Shown: positions 37,225-47,191 of the stretch, one piece after another
Numbering within the stretch: the first letter of the stretch is position 1
Layout of the letters: the number at the start of each line of letters is the position of its first letter
Translations under genes and position numbers: made by a program
The notes under the pieces: model-generated
Seen by the model: the letters and a program-made list of their open reading frames with translations, nothing else
Told to the model about the DNA's origin: nothing
Databases searched by the model: none
Source: Noviherbaspirillum soli
GTDB taxonomy: Bacteria; Pseudomonadota; Gammaproteobacteria; Burkholderiales; Burkholderiaceae_D
Direction: 5' to 3'
Assembly: GCF_015352955.1 (NCBI RefSeq)
Contig: NZ_JACYOX010000017.1
Coordinates: 1 to 64,000 of the forward strand
DNA: 64,000 nt

Positions 37225-39007
37225 CAAGGTATTACGCCACCGCCTGCCGGTGTGGCTCGGGCTGCTTGCCATGCTGCTGAGCCTGTTTGCGCCCGCCGCG
37301 GGGGCTGCTGAAGATTACCTGGAGCCGGAAGCGGCATTCCGCTTCGCCAGCCGGATGCTGGACCCAGGAACGATCGAAGTCACTTATCAGATTGCCGACG
37401 GCTATTACATGTATCGCGAGCGCTTCGCTTTCCGTGCCGAGGGCGCCACCCTGGGCGAGCCCGTGATCCCGCCGGGCAAGGTCAAGTTCGACGAGACGTT
37501 CCAGAAGGATGTCGAGACTTACAGGAAAACGGTGGTCATCACGATCCCGGTGCAGGCGGCGGGGCCGTTCCTGCTGGTTGCCACCAGCCAGGGCTGTGCC
37601 GACAAGGGACTGTGCTATACGCCGATGGACTCCCAGGCCCGGCTGTCGCCCACCGGAGGCAGCGGCCTGCTGGCCGCGGCGCGCGGGCTGGATGCGCAGG
37701 GTGTCAGCGCTTCCACTGCCACAGCATCGCCGGTCGCCGATTCCGAGATGGGGCGCATCGAATCCTCGCTGCGCAGCGGCCGCCTGCTGGCAATCATGCC
37801 GCTGTTCCTGCTGCTGGGGCTTGGGCTGTCGTTCACGCCCTGCGTGCTGCCCATGGTGCCCATTCTGTCCTTCATCATCGTCGGCGAGGGCGCAAAGGCG
37901 ACCCGCCTGCGCGGCTTCCTGCTGTCGGCCACCTACAGCCTGGGCATGGCGATCGTCTATACCCTGCTGGGCGTATCGGCCGGCCTGCTGGGCGAGGGGC
38001 TGTCCGCGGCGCTGCAGAATCCCTGGGTGCTGTCCGCCTTCGCGCTGCTGATGGCAATGCTGTCGCTGTCCATGTTCGGGGTCTATCAACTGCAGATGCC
38101 GGCCATGGTGCAGACGCGGCTGACCCAGCTTTCCGAGAAGCAGACCGCTGGCAAGCTGGCCGGCGTGTTCATGATGGGCGCGCTGTCGGCGCTGATCGTC
38201 GGGCCCTGCGTTGCAGCGCCGCTGGCCGGCGCCTTGCTCTACATCAGCCAGACCCGCGACGTGGTGGTTGGCGGCAGCGCCCTGTTTGCGATGGCGGTCG
38301 GCATGAGCATTCCGCTGCTGGCCATTGGCCTCTCGGCGGGCGCCTTGCTGCCGCGCGCCGGCGCCTGGATGGAGGCGGTGAAACGCTTCTTCGGCGTTCT
38401 GATGCTGGCAGTGGCGCTCTGGATGGTGGCGCCGGTGCTGCCGGCCTGGCTGCAGATGGCTGGCTGGGCCGCGCTCGGTATTGGCTATGGCGCCTGGCTG
38501 ATCATTCCTCGTGGCGCCGGCTGGCGCAGCAAGCTTGCCGGCATGCTGTTCCTGCTGCTGGGCGCGGTGGAACTGGCCGGGCTGGCAAGCGGCGGGCGCG
38601 ATCCGCTGGCGCCATTGGCGCATCTGGGCGGCGACCATCATGTCACCCGCTTCGAGCGGGTCCGGTCGACTGCCGAGCTCGACGCTGCACTGGCGCGGGC
38701 GAAAGCGCAGGGCAAGCCAGCGATGCTGGACTTCTATGCGGACTGGTGCGTGTCGTGCAAGGAAATGGAAAAGCTGACCTTCACCGATAACCGGGTCCGG
38801 CAGCAGTTCGAAGGCATGGTGCTGCTGCAAGCCGACGTGACCGCCAACAATGCCGACGACCGTGCGCTGCTGAAGCGGTTCCGGCTGTTCGGCCCGCCAG
38901 GCATCATCCTTTTTGGCAAGGATGGCGTGGAAGCCACGCAAGGCCGTGTGATAGGGTATCAGGACGCCGACCGCTTCCTGCGTTCGCTTGCCCTGGTCAG
39001 CCGCTGA
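37217..39007 (+). CDS. dsbD: Thiol:disulfide interchange protein DsbD
   Basis: Moves electrons from cytosolic thioredoxin to periplasmic DsbC, DsbE/CcmG-type and other thiol proteins. The protein is 596 aa with a signal peptide (about residues 1–31). The N-terminal domain has Cys127 and Cys133. The membrane domain of eight helices has redox cysteines C209 in FTPCVLPMVP and C331 in VGPCVAAP. A C-terminal thioredoxin domain has WCVSC (C511, C514). All three cysteine pairs are present. With ResB/CcsA nearby it can supply reductant for cytochrome c maturation. Confidence 0.97.
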   Translation: MLDKVLRHRLPVWLGLLAMLLSLFAPAAGAAEDYLEPEAAFRFASRMLDPGTIEVTYQIADGYYMYRERFAFRAEGATLGEPVIPPGKVKFDETFQKDVETYRKTVVITIPVQAAGPFLLVATSQGCADKGLCYTPMDSQARLSPTGGSGLLAAARGLDAQGVSASTATASPVADSEMGRIESSLRSGRLLAIMPLFLLLGLGLSFTPCVLPMVPILSFIIVGEGAKATRLRGFLLSATYSLGMAIVYTLLGVSAGLLGEGLSAALQNPWVLSAFALLMAMLSLSMFGVYQLQMPAMVQTRLTQLSEKQTAGKLAGVFMMGALSALIVGPCVAAPLAGALLYISQTRDVVVGGSALFAMAVGMSIPLLAIGLSAGALLPRAGAWMEAVKRFFGVLMLAVALWMVAPVLPAWLQMAGWAALGIGYGAWLIIPRGAGWRSKLAGMLFLLLGAVELAGLASGGRDPLAPLAHLGGDHHVTRFERVRSTAELDAALARAKAQGKPAMLDFYADWCVSCKEMEKLTFTDNRVRQQFEGMVLLQADVTANNADDRALLKRFRLFGPPGIILFGKDGVEATQGRVIGYQDADRFLRSLALVSR

Positions 39008-39044
39008 CCTGTGGACAGGTAATTTGCATAATCGGTAAAAATCG

Positions 39045-39074
39045 TTGGAGCCGCGCTCACACAGGCGCTATAGT
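39045..39074 (+). promoter_or_regulatory. Probable promoter of the peroxiredoxin gene
   Basis: TTGGAG (39045–39050), an 18-base spacer and TATAGT (39069–39074), then a short leader to the ATG at 39107 with CAAGGAGAGCAAG. No OxyR site is recognised. Confidence 0.5.
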
Positions 39075-39106
39075 TTTCATTTCTATAACAAGGCAAGGAG
39101 AGCAAG

Positions 39107-39745
39107 ATGAGCTTACGTTTAGGCGATACCGCACCGGACTTCGAGCAGGATTCCTCGATAGGCCGCATCCGCTTCCACGAGTGGGCTGGCGATTCATGGG
39201 TCGTGCTGTTCTCCCACCCCGCTGACTTCACGCCGGTCTGCACCACCGAACTGGGCCTGACCGCCAAGTTGAAGTCGGAATTCGACAAGCGCAATGTGAA
39301 GGCGATTGCGCTGTCGGTCGACCCGGCCGAGAAGCATGTGGACTGGATCAAGGACATCGAGGAAACCCAGAAAACCGTGGTGGGCTTTCCCATCATCGCC
39401 GACGCCGACAAGACCGTGGCGACGCTGTACGACATGATCCATCCGGAACAGTCGGAAACCATGACGGTGCGCTCGCTGTTCGTGATCGACCCGAAAAAGA
39501 AAGTGCGCCTGATCATCACCTACCCGATGAGCACCGGCCGCAACTTCGATGAAGTGCTGCGCGTCATCGATGCGCTGCAGCTCACGGACAAGTACACGGT
39601 GGCTACGCCCGGTAACTGGCGCGATGGCGACGACGTCATCATTCCGCTCAGCATTCAGGATGAAGCGGTCATCAAGCAAAAATATCCGAAGGGCTATACC
39701 GCGCCCAAGCCCTATCTGCGTTTGACGCCGCAGCCCAACAAGTAA
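39107..39745 (+). CDS. 1-Cys peroxiredoxin (Prx6 type)
   Basis: Thiol peroxidase that reduces hydrogen peroxide and alkyl hydroperoxides. The 212-aa protein contains a single cysteine, C45 in SHPADFTPVCTTELG, so the resolving thiol must come from another molecule. The C-terminal dimerisation domain includes GNWRDGDDVIIPL and the ending PYLRLTPQP. Length and motifs match the Prx6/AhpC-TSA 1-Cys subgroup. It is monocistronic, with its own promoter and terminator. Confidence 0.93.
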   Translation: MSLRLGDTAPDFEQDSSIGRIRFHEWAGDSWVVLFSHPADFTPVCTTELGLTAKLKSEFDKRNVKAIALSVDPAEKHVDWIKDIEETQKTVVGFPIIADADKTVATLYDMIHPEQSETMTVRSLFVIDPKKKVRLIITYPMSTGRNFDEVLRVIDALQLTDKYTVATPGNWRDGDDVIIPLSIQDEAVIKQKYPKGYTAPKPYLRLTPQPNK

Positions 39746-39758
39746 GCGGTCATTGTTC

Positions 39759-39784
39759 AAGCGCCTCCAGCCGGAGGCGCTTTT
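39759..39784 (+). terminator. Intrinsic terminator after the peroxiredoxin gene
   Basis: GCGCCTCC/GGAGGCGC stem (39761–39768 with 39773–39780), four-base loop AGCC, then TTTT. The converging corA-like gene ends just beyond it. Confidence 0.88.
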
Positions 39785-40890
39785 CACTTGGGGCGGACGT
39801 CCGTCTTGACGAAGTCGCGCACCCGTTCCTCGATATAGCGCTTGCGGCGGAAGAAGAACAGCAGCACCGCCACCATCACCACCATGGCGCCCATGGTGAT
39901 CCAGAAACCTTCCCGGTTCTTCAGCAGCGGCATGACTTCGAAATTCATGCCGAAGATGCCGGTGATCAGCGTCAGCGGCATGAATAGCGCGGTGATCACG
40001 GTGAGCGTGCGCATGATCTCGCTGGTGCGATGGGCCATGGCCGCGAAGTGGATCTGCACCGCCGACTCGATCGACGATTCAAGCCGGCGGGCATGGTTGA
40101 GCACGCGGGTGATGTGCTCCATCACATCGTTGATGCGCACCAGCAGCAGGTCGTTGGCGCGGCTGTCGTCCTGGCTATGAAAGGTGTCGACGAAATGGTC
40201 GCGCAATTCCTGCAGAGCGTCGTGCTGCTCTTCACAGAGATGATCGAGCTTCCTGAGCTCGATGCGCGCATCCAGCAGCGCCATCCAGTCATTGAACGGG
40301 CGCTGGGTGTTGAGCAGCGCCCGCTGCCAGCGATCGATCTGCTGCGACAGCGGTGCGCGCAGGTCCAGGTACTGGTCCACCATCGCATTGAGCAGCCGCA
40401 GCATCAGTTCGCGCGGCGAGGAAGGCGGGCGGCCGCTGTGGCTGCTGCCGTTGGCCTTGGGCCGGTACTCCAGCAGACGTGCCCGGGCAGTTTCGATAGT
40501 GCGACTGTGTGCCGCCCGCACCGTTACCAGCGCATTGTCCATCACCAGGAAGGTGACTGGACGGGTGACGATCCTGGTGTTGCCGCCCGGCGTTTTTGCA
40601 ACCTCGGTGCCGCCTGCCTCGCCATTGAGCGCCAGCTTGCGGAACACCACCATTTCGTAATCCTGGGTGGCATCGAAATAGGAAGGATGCCGCAGGTTGA
40701 CGGCATCGGTCAGATGCGGGTCGTAGACGGAGACGCCGGTTGCCCGCTCCACCGCCGACCGCCATTCCTCGGGCGCCGCCGCCACTTCTTCATGGCTGGC
40801 ATCCAGCCAGAGAAAGCCCTGCGGCGGAAGGATGGATGGCAATGCGTCCAGACGGCTTACCTGCGCGTGGGTAACCAGAAAGAGATTCAT
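39784..40890 (-). CDS. corA: CorA-family magnesium/divalent-cation transporter
   Basis: Pentameric inner-membrane channel for Mg2+ or related ions. The protein is 368 aa: a large cytosolic N-terminal domain, then two C-terminal helices. The GMN selectivity motif is at residues 314–316 at the end of helix 1, followed by the external loop. That loop reads FEVMPLL rather than the MPEL seen in classical CorA, so ion preference is less certain. The basic tail FRRKRYIEERV follows helix 2. It lies 24 bases downstream of hemB on the same strand. Confidence 0.88.
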   Translation of the reverse strand: MNLFLVTHAQVSRLDALPSILPPQGFLWLDASHEEVAAAPEEWRSAVERATGVSVYDPHLTDAVNLRHPSYFDATQDYEMVVFRKLALNGEAGGTEVAKTPGGNTRIVTRPVTFLVMDNALVTVRAAHSRTIETARARLLEYRPKANGSSHSGRPPSSPRELMLRLLNAMVDQYLDLRAPLSQQIDRWQRALLNTQRPFNDWMALLDARIELRKLDHLCEEQHDALQELRDHFVDTFHSQDDSRANDLLLVRINDVMEHITRVLNHARRLESSIESAVQIHFAAMAHRTSEIMRTLTVITALFMPLTLITGIFGMNFEVMPLLKNREGFWITMGAMVVMVAVLLFFFRRKRYIEERVRDFVKTDVRPK

Positions 40891-40914
40891 GCAGGCAGAC
40901 TGCTCCGGGCGCGA

Positions 40915-42001
<1,087 letters not shown>

Positions 42002-42007
42002 ACCGAC

Positions 42008-42112
42008 AGGTGCGTCAAGTACCTCCCGCTTCTCCTCCCTGAGCGGGGCCTTTCGTTCTTGACGATAGGCGTTACTACCCTGGAGATACTCCCCTTTCTC
42101 CAGGGTTTTTTT
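42008..42112 (+). ncRNA. Candidate small RNA with CTCCTCCC loop
   Basis: The hemB–engB gap holds no plus-strand gene, yet ends in a full intrinsic terminator on that strand: CCCTGGAGA/TCTCCAGGG (42078–42086 with 42097–42105), then seven T. Upstream lies a second hairpin CCCGCT/AGCGGG (42025–42030 with 42042–42047) whose loop contains CTCCTCCC at 42032–42039; the terminator loop is also C-rich (TACTCCCCTT). This layout, C-rich anti-Shine-Dalgarno-type loops plus a terminal terminator, resembles the CcsR/cuckoo-type small RNAs known from alphaproteobacteria and relatives. The 5' end is estimated from the possible promoter. No coding capacity is evident. Confidence 0.5.
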
Positions 42113-42836
42113 ATCCCTGTTCGTCATCCTGCTGTGCGTCCTCGGCTTCCGGCGCCTGCCCGGCTTGCGATGGCAGATTCAGTCCGAGCAGAGTTTCGAT
42201 GCGCTCGGTCGCCTCTTCCAGGCCAGTACGCTTCAATGCCGAAAACAACTGGGCAGTAAACGGGCATGGGCTGCCGTCTTCCTGAACATAGCTGCCCAGC
42301 AGGGTGCGCGCCTGGCGCAGTGCGTTGGCAGCGTCATTACGGTTGAGCTTGTCGGCCTTGCTGAGTATGCAATGGATGGGCTTGCCGGTTGGCGCAAACC
42401 ATTCCAGCATCTGGATGTCGAGATCGGTGAAGGGACGGCGTGAATCGACGATCAGCACCAGCGCAGCCAGCTGCTCGCGCCGCTGCACATAGTCGCCCAG
42501 CAGCCGCTGCCAGTGCAGCTTGGCATCGCCCGAGACTTCGGCGTAGCCGTAACCCGGCAGGTCCACCAGCAGGCCGCGGATCTCGTCGACCCGGGTTTCA
42601 TCCTTGCGGTGCTGGCCCACATGGGCGCCGCCGATCGAAAAGTAGTTGATATGCTGCGTGCGGCCGGGCGTCTTCGAAGCGAACGCCAGCTTTTTCTGGT
42701 TGCACAGCACGTTGATCGCGGTGGATTTGCCGGCATTGGAGCGGCCGGCAAAGGCAATTTCGGGCACCCGCGTGCCGGGAAGGTCGCGCAGATGGTTAAC
42801 GGTGGTAAAGAAGCGTGCCTGCCAGAGTTGGGACAT
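42111..42836 (-). CDS. engB: Ribosome biogenesis GTP-binding protein EngB (YihA/YsxC)
   Basis: Essential GTPase for 50S assembly. The ATG at 42836 gives [20 protein letters not shown] (241 aa); a longer frame to 42920 has no family support. G1 GRSNAGKS is at 31–38, TPGRTQ at 57–62 (G2), DLPGYGYA at 92–99 (G3), SKADK at 159–163 (G4). A roughly 20-residue insert lies between G2 and G3, and an acidic tail ([12 protein letters not shown]) ends the protein. It is divergent from cytochrome c4, the usual betaproteobacterial neighbour. Confidence 0.95.
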   Translation of the reverse strand: MSQLWQARFFTTVNHLRDLPGTRVPEIAFAGRSNAGKSTAINVLCNQKKLAFASKTPGRTQHINYFSIGGAHVGQHRKDETRVDEIRGLLVDLPGYGYAEVSGDAKLHWQRLLGDYVQRREQLAALVLIVDSRRPFTDLDIQMLEWFAPTGKPIHCILSKADKLNRNDAANALRQARTLLGSYVQEDGSPCPFTAQLFSALKRTGLEEATERIETLLGLNLPSQAGQAPEAEDAQQDDEQG

Positions 42837-42879
42837 GGTGTGTACAGAATATACTGCTGGGAAGGCGAAAGCCGGAAAG

Positions 42880-42893
42880 CTATTGTACAATAG
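42880..42893. promoter_or_regulatory. Palindrome with two overlapping -10 boxes (engB / cytochrome c4)
   Basis: CTATTGTACAATAG is a perfect 14-base palindrome in the divergent spacer. Each strand reads TACAAT, a good -10 hexamer. No strong -35 is seen on either side, so it may be a pair of weak divergent promoters or a regulator site. Confidence 0.4.
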
Positions 42894-42986
42894 GCGGTTA
42901 AATGCTGTCGTGCCAGTCAATGAGATTCAGCGCAGGGCAGAATGGACGGCGGTTAAGAATCTAAAATCAAGCCTCAGGGTGTCTGA

Positions 42987-43646
42987 ATGAATCGTGCGTT
43001 TCTACCAGTTGCAAAATCCTTGTTTATCGCAATGCTGGCAGTATCCTCCCTGGCCGGTGCTGCCGAAGGCGCCAAAGCCGTGAAAGCGGATCCTGCCAAG
43101 GGCGAAACCATTTACACCAATGGCGATGCCTCCCGCAATATTCCGGCATGCGTTGCATGCCATGGCGCTGCCGGCAACTCCACCATCGTCCAGAACCCGA
43201 AGCTGGCTGCCCAGCACGAGTCTTATATCTATAAGCAGCTGAGCAATTTCCGCACGCCTGAGCGCAACAATCCCATCATGACGCCGATCGCCAAGGCCAT
43301 GACGGAAGAAGACATGCACAATGTCGCAGCCTGGCTCGACAAGCAGGAAAGCAAGCCGGGCGCGGCCAAGAACAAGGCCTCGATCGACCTGGGAAAGAAG
43401 ATTTACCGCGGCGGCATTGCCGAGAAAAACGTGCCGGCCTGCGCAAGCTGCCATGGCGCCAACGGCGCTGGCATCCCGGCGCCCTACGCAAGGCTGGCTG
43501 GCCAGCATCAGGAATACACGGCCGCGCAACTGACCGCCTTCCGTGGCGGTGCCCGCAACAACAGCCAGCAGATGACCATGATCGCCAGCCGCCTGTCCGA
43601 CGCGGAAATAGCAGCAGTCTCGGATTACATTGCCGGCCTCAAATAA
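42987..43646 (+). CDS. Diheme cytochrome c4
   Basis: Periplasmic electron carrier to terminal oxidases. The 219-aa precursor has a signal peptide (about residues 1–25) and two cytochrome c domains with heme sites CVACH (C55, C58, H59) and CASCH (C152, C155, H156). Candidate axial methionines lie in NPIMTPIAKAM and NSQQMTMIAS. The genes just downstream (resB, ccsA) encode the machinery that attaches its hemes. Confidence 0.95.
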   Translation: MNRAFLPVAKSLFIAMLAVSSLAGAAEGAKAVKADPAKGETIYTNGDASRNIPACVACHGAAGNSTIVQNPKLAAQHESYIYKQLSNFRTPERNNPIMTPIAKAMTEEDMHNVAAWLDKQESKPGAAKNKASIDLGKKIYRGGIAEKNVPACASCHGANGAGIPAPYARLAGQHQEYTAAQLTAFRGGARNNSQQMTMIASRLSDAEIAAVSDYIAGLK

Positions 43647-43672
43647 CAAAACAAGAACAACAAGACCGAATG

Positions 43673-43702
43673 AAGGGGCGGCCGTGGCTGCCCCTTTTTT
43701 TT
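43673..43702 (+). terminator. Intrinsic terminator after cytochrome c4
   Basis: AAGGGGC/GCCCCTT stem (43673–43679 with 43690–43696), then a run of eight T. It separates the cytochrome gene from the ResB gene. Confidence 0.9.
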
Positions 43703-43747
43703 CGTTAATGCAGTCTTGCAGAAACAGCAACGCACAGAGATGGAAAC

Positions 43748-45850
43748 ATGAGCACCAGCACCGCAGGCATACAGTTGAAAACCGAGCGCCAGAAGTTGGC
43801 TGGCGTAGTCGAACTGTTGTCATCCATGCGTTTCGCCATCAGCCTGTTGTCGGTGCTGGCGATTGCTTCCGTGATCGGCACGGTGATGAAGCAGAACGAG
43901 CCGATGACCAACTACGTCAATCAGTTCGGCCCGTTCTGGTTCGACGTGTTCGGCAAGCTCGGCCTGTACAGCGTCTATTCCGCCTGGTGGTTCCTGCTGA
44001 TCCTGGCCTTCCTGGTCATTTCCACTTCGCTGTGCATCATCCGCAATGCGCCGCGCATGCTGGCCGACATGCGCAGCTGGCGCGAGAACGTGCGCGAGCA
44101 GTCGCTGCGCAACTTCCACCACAAGGCGGAATGGCGCGGCGAACAGGGCGAGGCGCAGCTGGTGCAGCAGAGCGCCGAGCGCATTGCGGCGCATGGCTAC
44201 AAGGTGAAAATCGTGCAGAAGGACCAGGCCACGCTGATCACCGCCAAGCAGGGCGCCGCCAACAAGTGGGGTTATATCTTTGCGCATAGCGCCATCGTGA
44301 TCATCTGCGTGGGTGGCCTGCTCGACTCCGATCTGCCGATCCGTTTTCAGGAATGGATGTATGGCAAGACGCCCTTCATGGGCAATGGCGTGATTTCCGA
44401 GATCCCGGCGCAGCACCGGCTGGGACTGGCCAACCCCACTTTCCGCGGCAATACCCTGATTCCGGAAGGCAGCAGCAGCAGCACGGCCATCATCCCGCGC
44501 CAGAACGGCGTGTTGCTGCAGGACCTGCCATTCACCATCAAGCTGGACCGCTTCATCATCGACTTCTATTCCACCGGCATGCCCAAGCTGTTTGCCAGCG
44601 AGGTCCATGTCACCGACCATGAAACCGGCAAGAGCTTCCCTGCGACCATCAAGGTCAACCAGCCGCTGATCTACAAGGGCTTGGCGGTCTATCAGTCCAG
44701 CTTCGAGGACGGCGGCAGCAAGCTGAAAGTCACTGGCTATCCGATGAAGGGCGCGGGCAAGGACAGTTTCGTTCTCAACGGCGAAGTCAGCGGCACGACG
44801 CCGCTGGCCAACCGCGGCCAGGACGGCAATGCCGAATACACGATCGAATGGTCGGGCTTCCGGCCCTTCAACGTGGAGAACATGGCGCAGAACGGCCAGG
44901 ACCTGCGCGCCGTTGCCAAGGGCAAAAGCCTGGCCGATGAACTGCAGCAGCAACTCGGTTCGGCCGGCAAGGGCGCCAATACCAAGGACCTGAAGAACGT
45001 CGGCCCCAGCCTGCAGTACAAGCTGCGCGACAAGACCGGCCAGGCCCGTGAATTCCACAACTACATGCAGCCCGTCCTGGTGGACGGCAGCTATGTGTTC
45101 CTGACCGGCGTGCGCGATACGCCGAACGAACAGTTCCGCTATCTGCGTATTCCGGCCGACGACAATGATTCGGTCGATGAATGGATGCGCTTGCGGGCGG
45201 CCCTGCAGAGTCCGGCCATGCGCCTGCAGGCGGCCGAACGCTATGCGCAACGGGCCTTGCCGGGCGGCAGCGATGCGGTGCGCCGGCAACTGGTCGAGTC
45301 CTCCCAGAAGGGCATGGATATCTTTGCCGGCAACGACAAGGAAGCCGGCTACGTCGCCGTTGCGCGTTTCCTGGAGCGCATTCCGCAGGCAGACCAGGAA
45401 AAGGCTGCCGACATCTTCATGAAGATACTCAACGGCAGCCTGTGGGACCTGTGGCAGGTCGCGCGTGAAAGGGACGGCCTGAAGCCGGTAGAGGCGGACG
45501 ACAAGCATGCCCGCTTCCTGCAGCTGGCGACCAATGCCTACGCCGATGCCTTTTTCTATGGCTCGCCGGTTTACCTCAACCTGACCTCGTTCGATGAGGT
45601 CAAGGCATCGGTGCTGCAGGTCACCCGGTCGCCGGGCAAGAATGTGGTCTATTTGGGTTGCCTGTTCCTGGTGCTGGGCGTCTTTGCAATGCTGTACATC
45701 CGGGAACGCCGGGTCTGGGTATGGATCAAACCCGAAGGCAATGGCCATGCCCATGCGCTGATGGCGATGAGCACCCAGCGCCGCACGCTGGATTTCGACA
45801 GGGAATACGACAAGCTGAAGGCAGCCCTGCTGCATGGGCAGGCCGCTTAA
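43748..45850 (+). CDS. resB: Cytochrome c biogenesis protein ResB (Ccs1)
   Basis: Membrane half of the system II heme-handling synthetase that ligates heme to apocytochromes c. The protein is 700 aa. N-terminal helices include SMRFAISLLSVLAIASVIGTVMK-type and AWWFLLILAFLVISTS segments, then a third near VIICVGGLLDSDLP. A long periplasmic domain follows, with a final helix near VVYLGCLFLVLGVFAMLYIRERR. This order is the ResB pattern. ccsA follows 86 bases later. Confidence 0.94.
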   Translation: MSTSTAGIQLKTERQKLAGVVELLSSMRFAISLLSVLAIASVIGTVMKQNEPMTNYVNQFGPFWFDVFGKLGLYSVYSAWWFLLILAFLVISTSLCIIRNAPRMLADMRSWRENVREQSLRNFHHKAEWRGEQGEAQLVQQSAERIAAHGYKVKIVQKDQATLITAKQGAANKWGYIFAHSAIVIICVGGLLDSDLPIRFQEWMYGKTPFMGNGVISEIPAQHRLGLANPTFRGNTLIPEGSSSSTAIIPRQNGVLLQDLPFTIKLDRFIIDFYSTGMPKLFASEVHVTDHETGKSFPATIKVNQPLIYKGLAVYQSSFEDGGSKLKVTGYPMKGAGKDSFVLNGEVSGTTPLANRGQDGNAEYTIEWSGFRPFNVENMAQNGQDLRAVAKGKSLADELQQQLGSAGKGANTKDLKNVGPSLQYKLRDKTGQAREFHNYMQPVLVDGSYVFLTGVRDTPNEQFRYLRIPADDNDSVDEWMRLRAALQSPAMRLQAAERYAQRALPGGSDAVRRQLVESSQKGMDIFAGNDKEAGYVAVARFLERIPQADQEKAADIFMKILNGSLWDLWQVARERDGLKPVEADDKHARFLQLATNAYADAFFYGSPVYLNLTSFDEVKASVLQVTRSPGKNVVYLGCLFLVLGVFAMLYIRERRVWVWIKPEGNGHAHALMAMSTQRRTLDFDREYDKLKAALLHGQAA

Positions 45851-45936
45851 TCCGGTCAGCGATCCACTATACTGGCAGCCTGTAGGGAATAACGTATCAA
45901 TGTGGCGCCGCAGGCCGGCGCAACTGGAGAAGAGAG

Positions 45937-47103
45937 ATGGAACTCACGCAGCAACGCACCGCGCAAGGCGTCGCCTATACCCAGCCACCTGGCCTGTTCC
46001 GGCGCCTTGGCGCCATTGACTGGTTGTATGCATTGGCGCTGGTGGCCGGCGCACTGTTCGCGCTGAACCGGTATGGCGCCTACATGGACATTTACGAAAA
46101 GGGCATCCTGATCCTGTCGGCACCTACCTTTACCTGGCTGGGATGGCAATGGAAGCCGGTGCGCTGGCTGATGGCCCTGCTGGCCGTATTGTCGCTCTCC
46201 GCAATATGGATGTATGCCGGCTCGCTGGAGATGGCTAATACGCGGTTTTTCCTGAAATACATGTTGTCCAGCCAGTCCGCCATCCTCTGGATGAGCACCC
46301 TGTTTTTCCTGTCCACGCTGTTCTACTGGGGCGGCCTGCTCACCCGCTCCGACTTTGGCAGCGCCATCGGCAGCAAGCTGTGCTGGGCGGCAGTGGTGCT
46401 GGGCTTTACCGGCATGCTGGTGCGCTGGTACGAGTCCTACCTGGTCGGCGCCGACGTCGGCCACATCCCGGTTTCCAACCTGTACGAAGTCTTCATCCTG
46501 TTCTGCATGATCACCGCGCTGTTCTATCTCTATTACGAACAGCGCTATGCGACGCGGCAACTGGGTGCCTTCGTGCTGCTGGTCATCTCCGCCGCGGTCG
46601 GCTTCCTGCTGTGGTACACCGTGAGCCGCGACGCAGCCGAGATCCAGCCGCTGGTGCCGGCACTGCAGAGCTGGTGGATGAAGATCCATGTGCCGGCCAA
46701 CTTCATCGGCTACGGCACCTTCGCGCTGGCCGCCATGGTTGGCACGGCCTATCTGTGCAAGTCGCACGGCATCCTGGCCGACCGTCTGCCGGCGCTGGAA
46801 CTGCTGGACGACGTGATGTACAAGGCAATCGCGGTCGGTTTTGCCTTCTTCACCATTGCCACCATACTGGGCGGCCTGTGGGCCGCGGAGGCCTGGGGCG
46901 GCTACTGGTCCTGGGACCCGAAGGAAACCTGGGCCCTGATCGTCTGGCTCAATTACGCCGCCTGGCTGCACATGCGTTTGATGAAGGGCCTGCGCGGACA
47001 AATTGCCGCCTGGTGGGCATTGGTCGGCTTGCTGGTCACCACCTTTGCTTTCCTGGGTGTGAACATGTTCCTGTCGGGCCTGCATTCCTACGGCCAGTTG
47101 TAA
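45937..47103 (+). CDS. ccsA: Cytochrome c biogenesis protein CcsA (CcsB/ResC type)
   Basis: Heme-binding membrane partner of ResB; exports heme and presents it to apocytochromes. The protein is 388 aa with about eight helices. The WWD heme motif is seen as WGGYWSWDPKETW (about residues 320–332), with candidate heme-ligand histidines H251, H345 and H383, and the HIPVSNLYE segment. GAGAAGAGAG precedes the ATG. Use of system II rather than CcmA–H is typical of betaproteobacteria. Confidence 0.95.
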   Translation: MELTQQRTAQGVAYTQPPGLFRRLGAIDWLYALALVAGALFALNRYGAYMDIYEKGILILSAPTFTWLGWQWKPVRWLMALLAVLSLSAIWMYAGSLEMANTRFFLKYMLSSQSAILWMSTLFFLSTLFYWGGLLTRSDFGSAIGSKLCWAAVVLGFTGMLVRWYESYLVGADVGHIPVSNLYEVFILFCMITALFYLYYEQRYATRQLGAFVLLVISAAVGFLLWYTVSRDAAEIQPLVPALQSWWMKIHVPANFIGYGTFALAAMVGTAYLCKSHGILADRLPALELLDDVMYKAIAVGFAFFTIATILGGLWAAEAWGGYWSWDPKETWALIVWLNYAAWLHMRLMKGLRGQIAAWWALVGLLVTTFAFLGVNMFLSGLHSYGQL

Positions 47104-47118
47104 CCCCTGACTGAGGCC

Positions 47119-47147
47119 AACCGGCGTACAACGCGTGCGCCGGTTTT
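47119..47147 (+). terminator. Terminator-like hairpin after ccsA
   Basis: AACCGGCG/CGCCGGTT stem (47119–47126 with 47138–47145) with an 11-base loop, then TTGG. The T run is limited, so efficiency is uncertain. Confidence 0.55.
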
Positions 47148-47191
47148 GGTGTACTGTTCTCCAGTCAATTCATGCACTCTGGAGCAACACC

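Noticed and set aside
42078-42112. Hairpin plus T7 as the terminator of engB
   Set aside because: The T tract lies on the plus strand and upstream-facing relative to engB; on the minus strand the stem is followed by TAGTAACGCC, so it cannot be an intrinsic terminator for engB.
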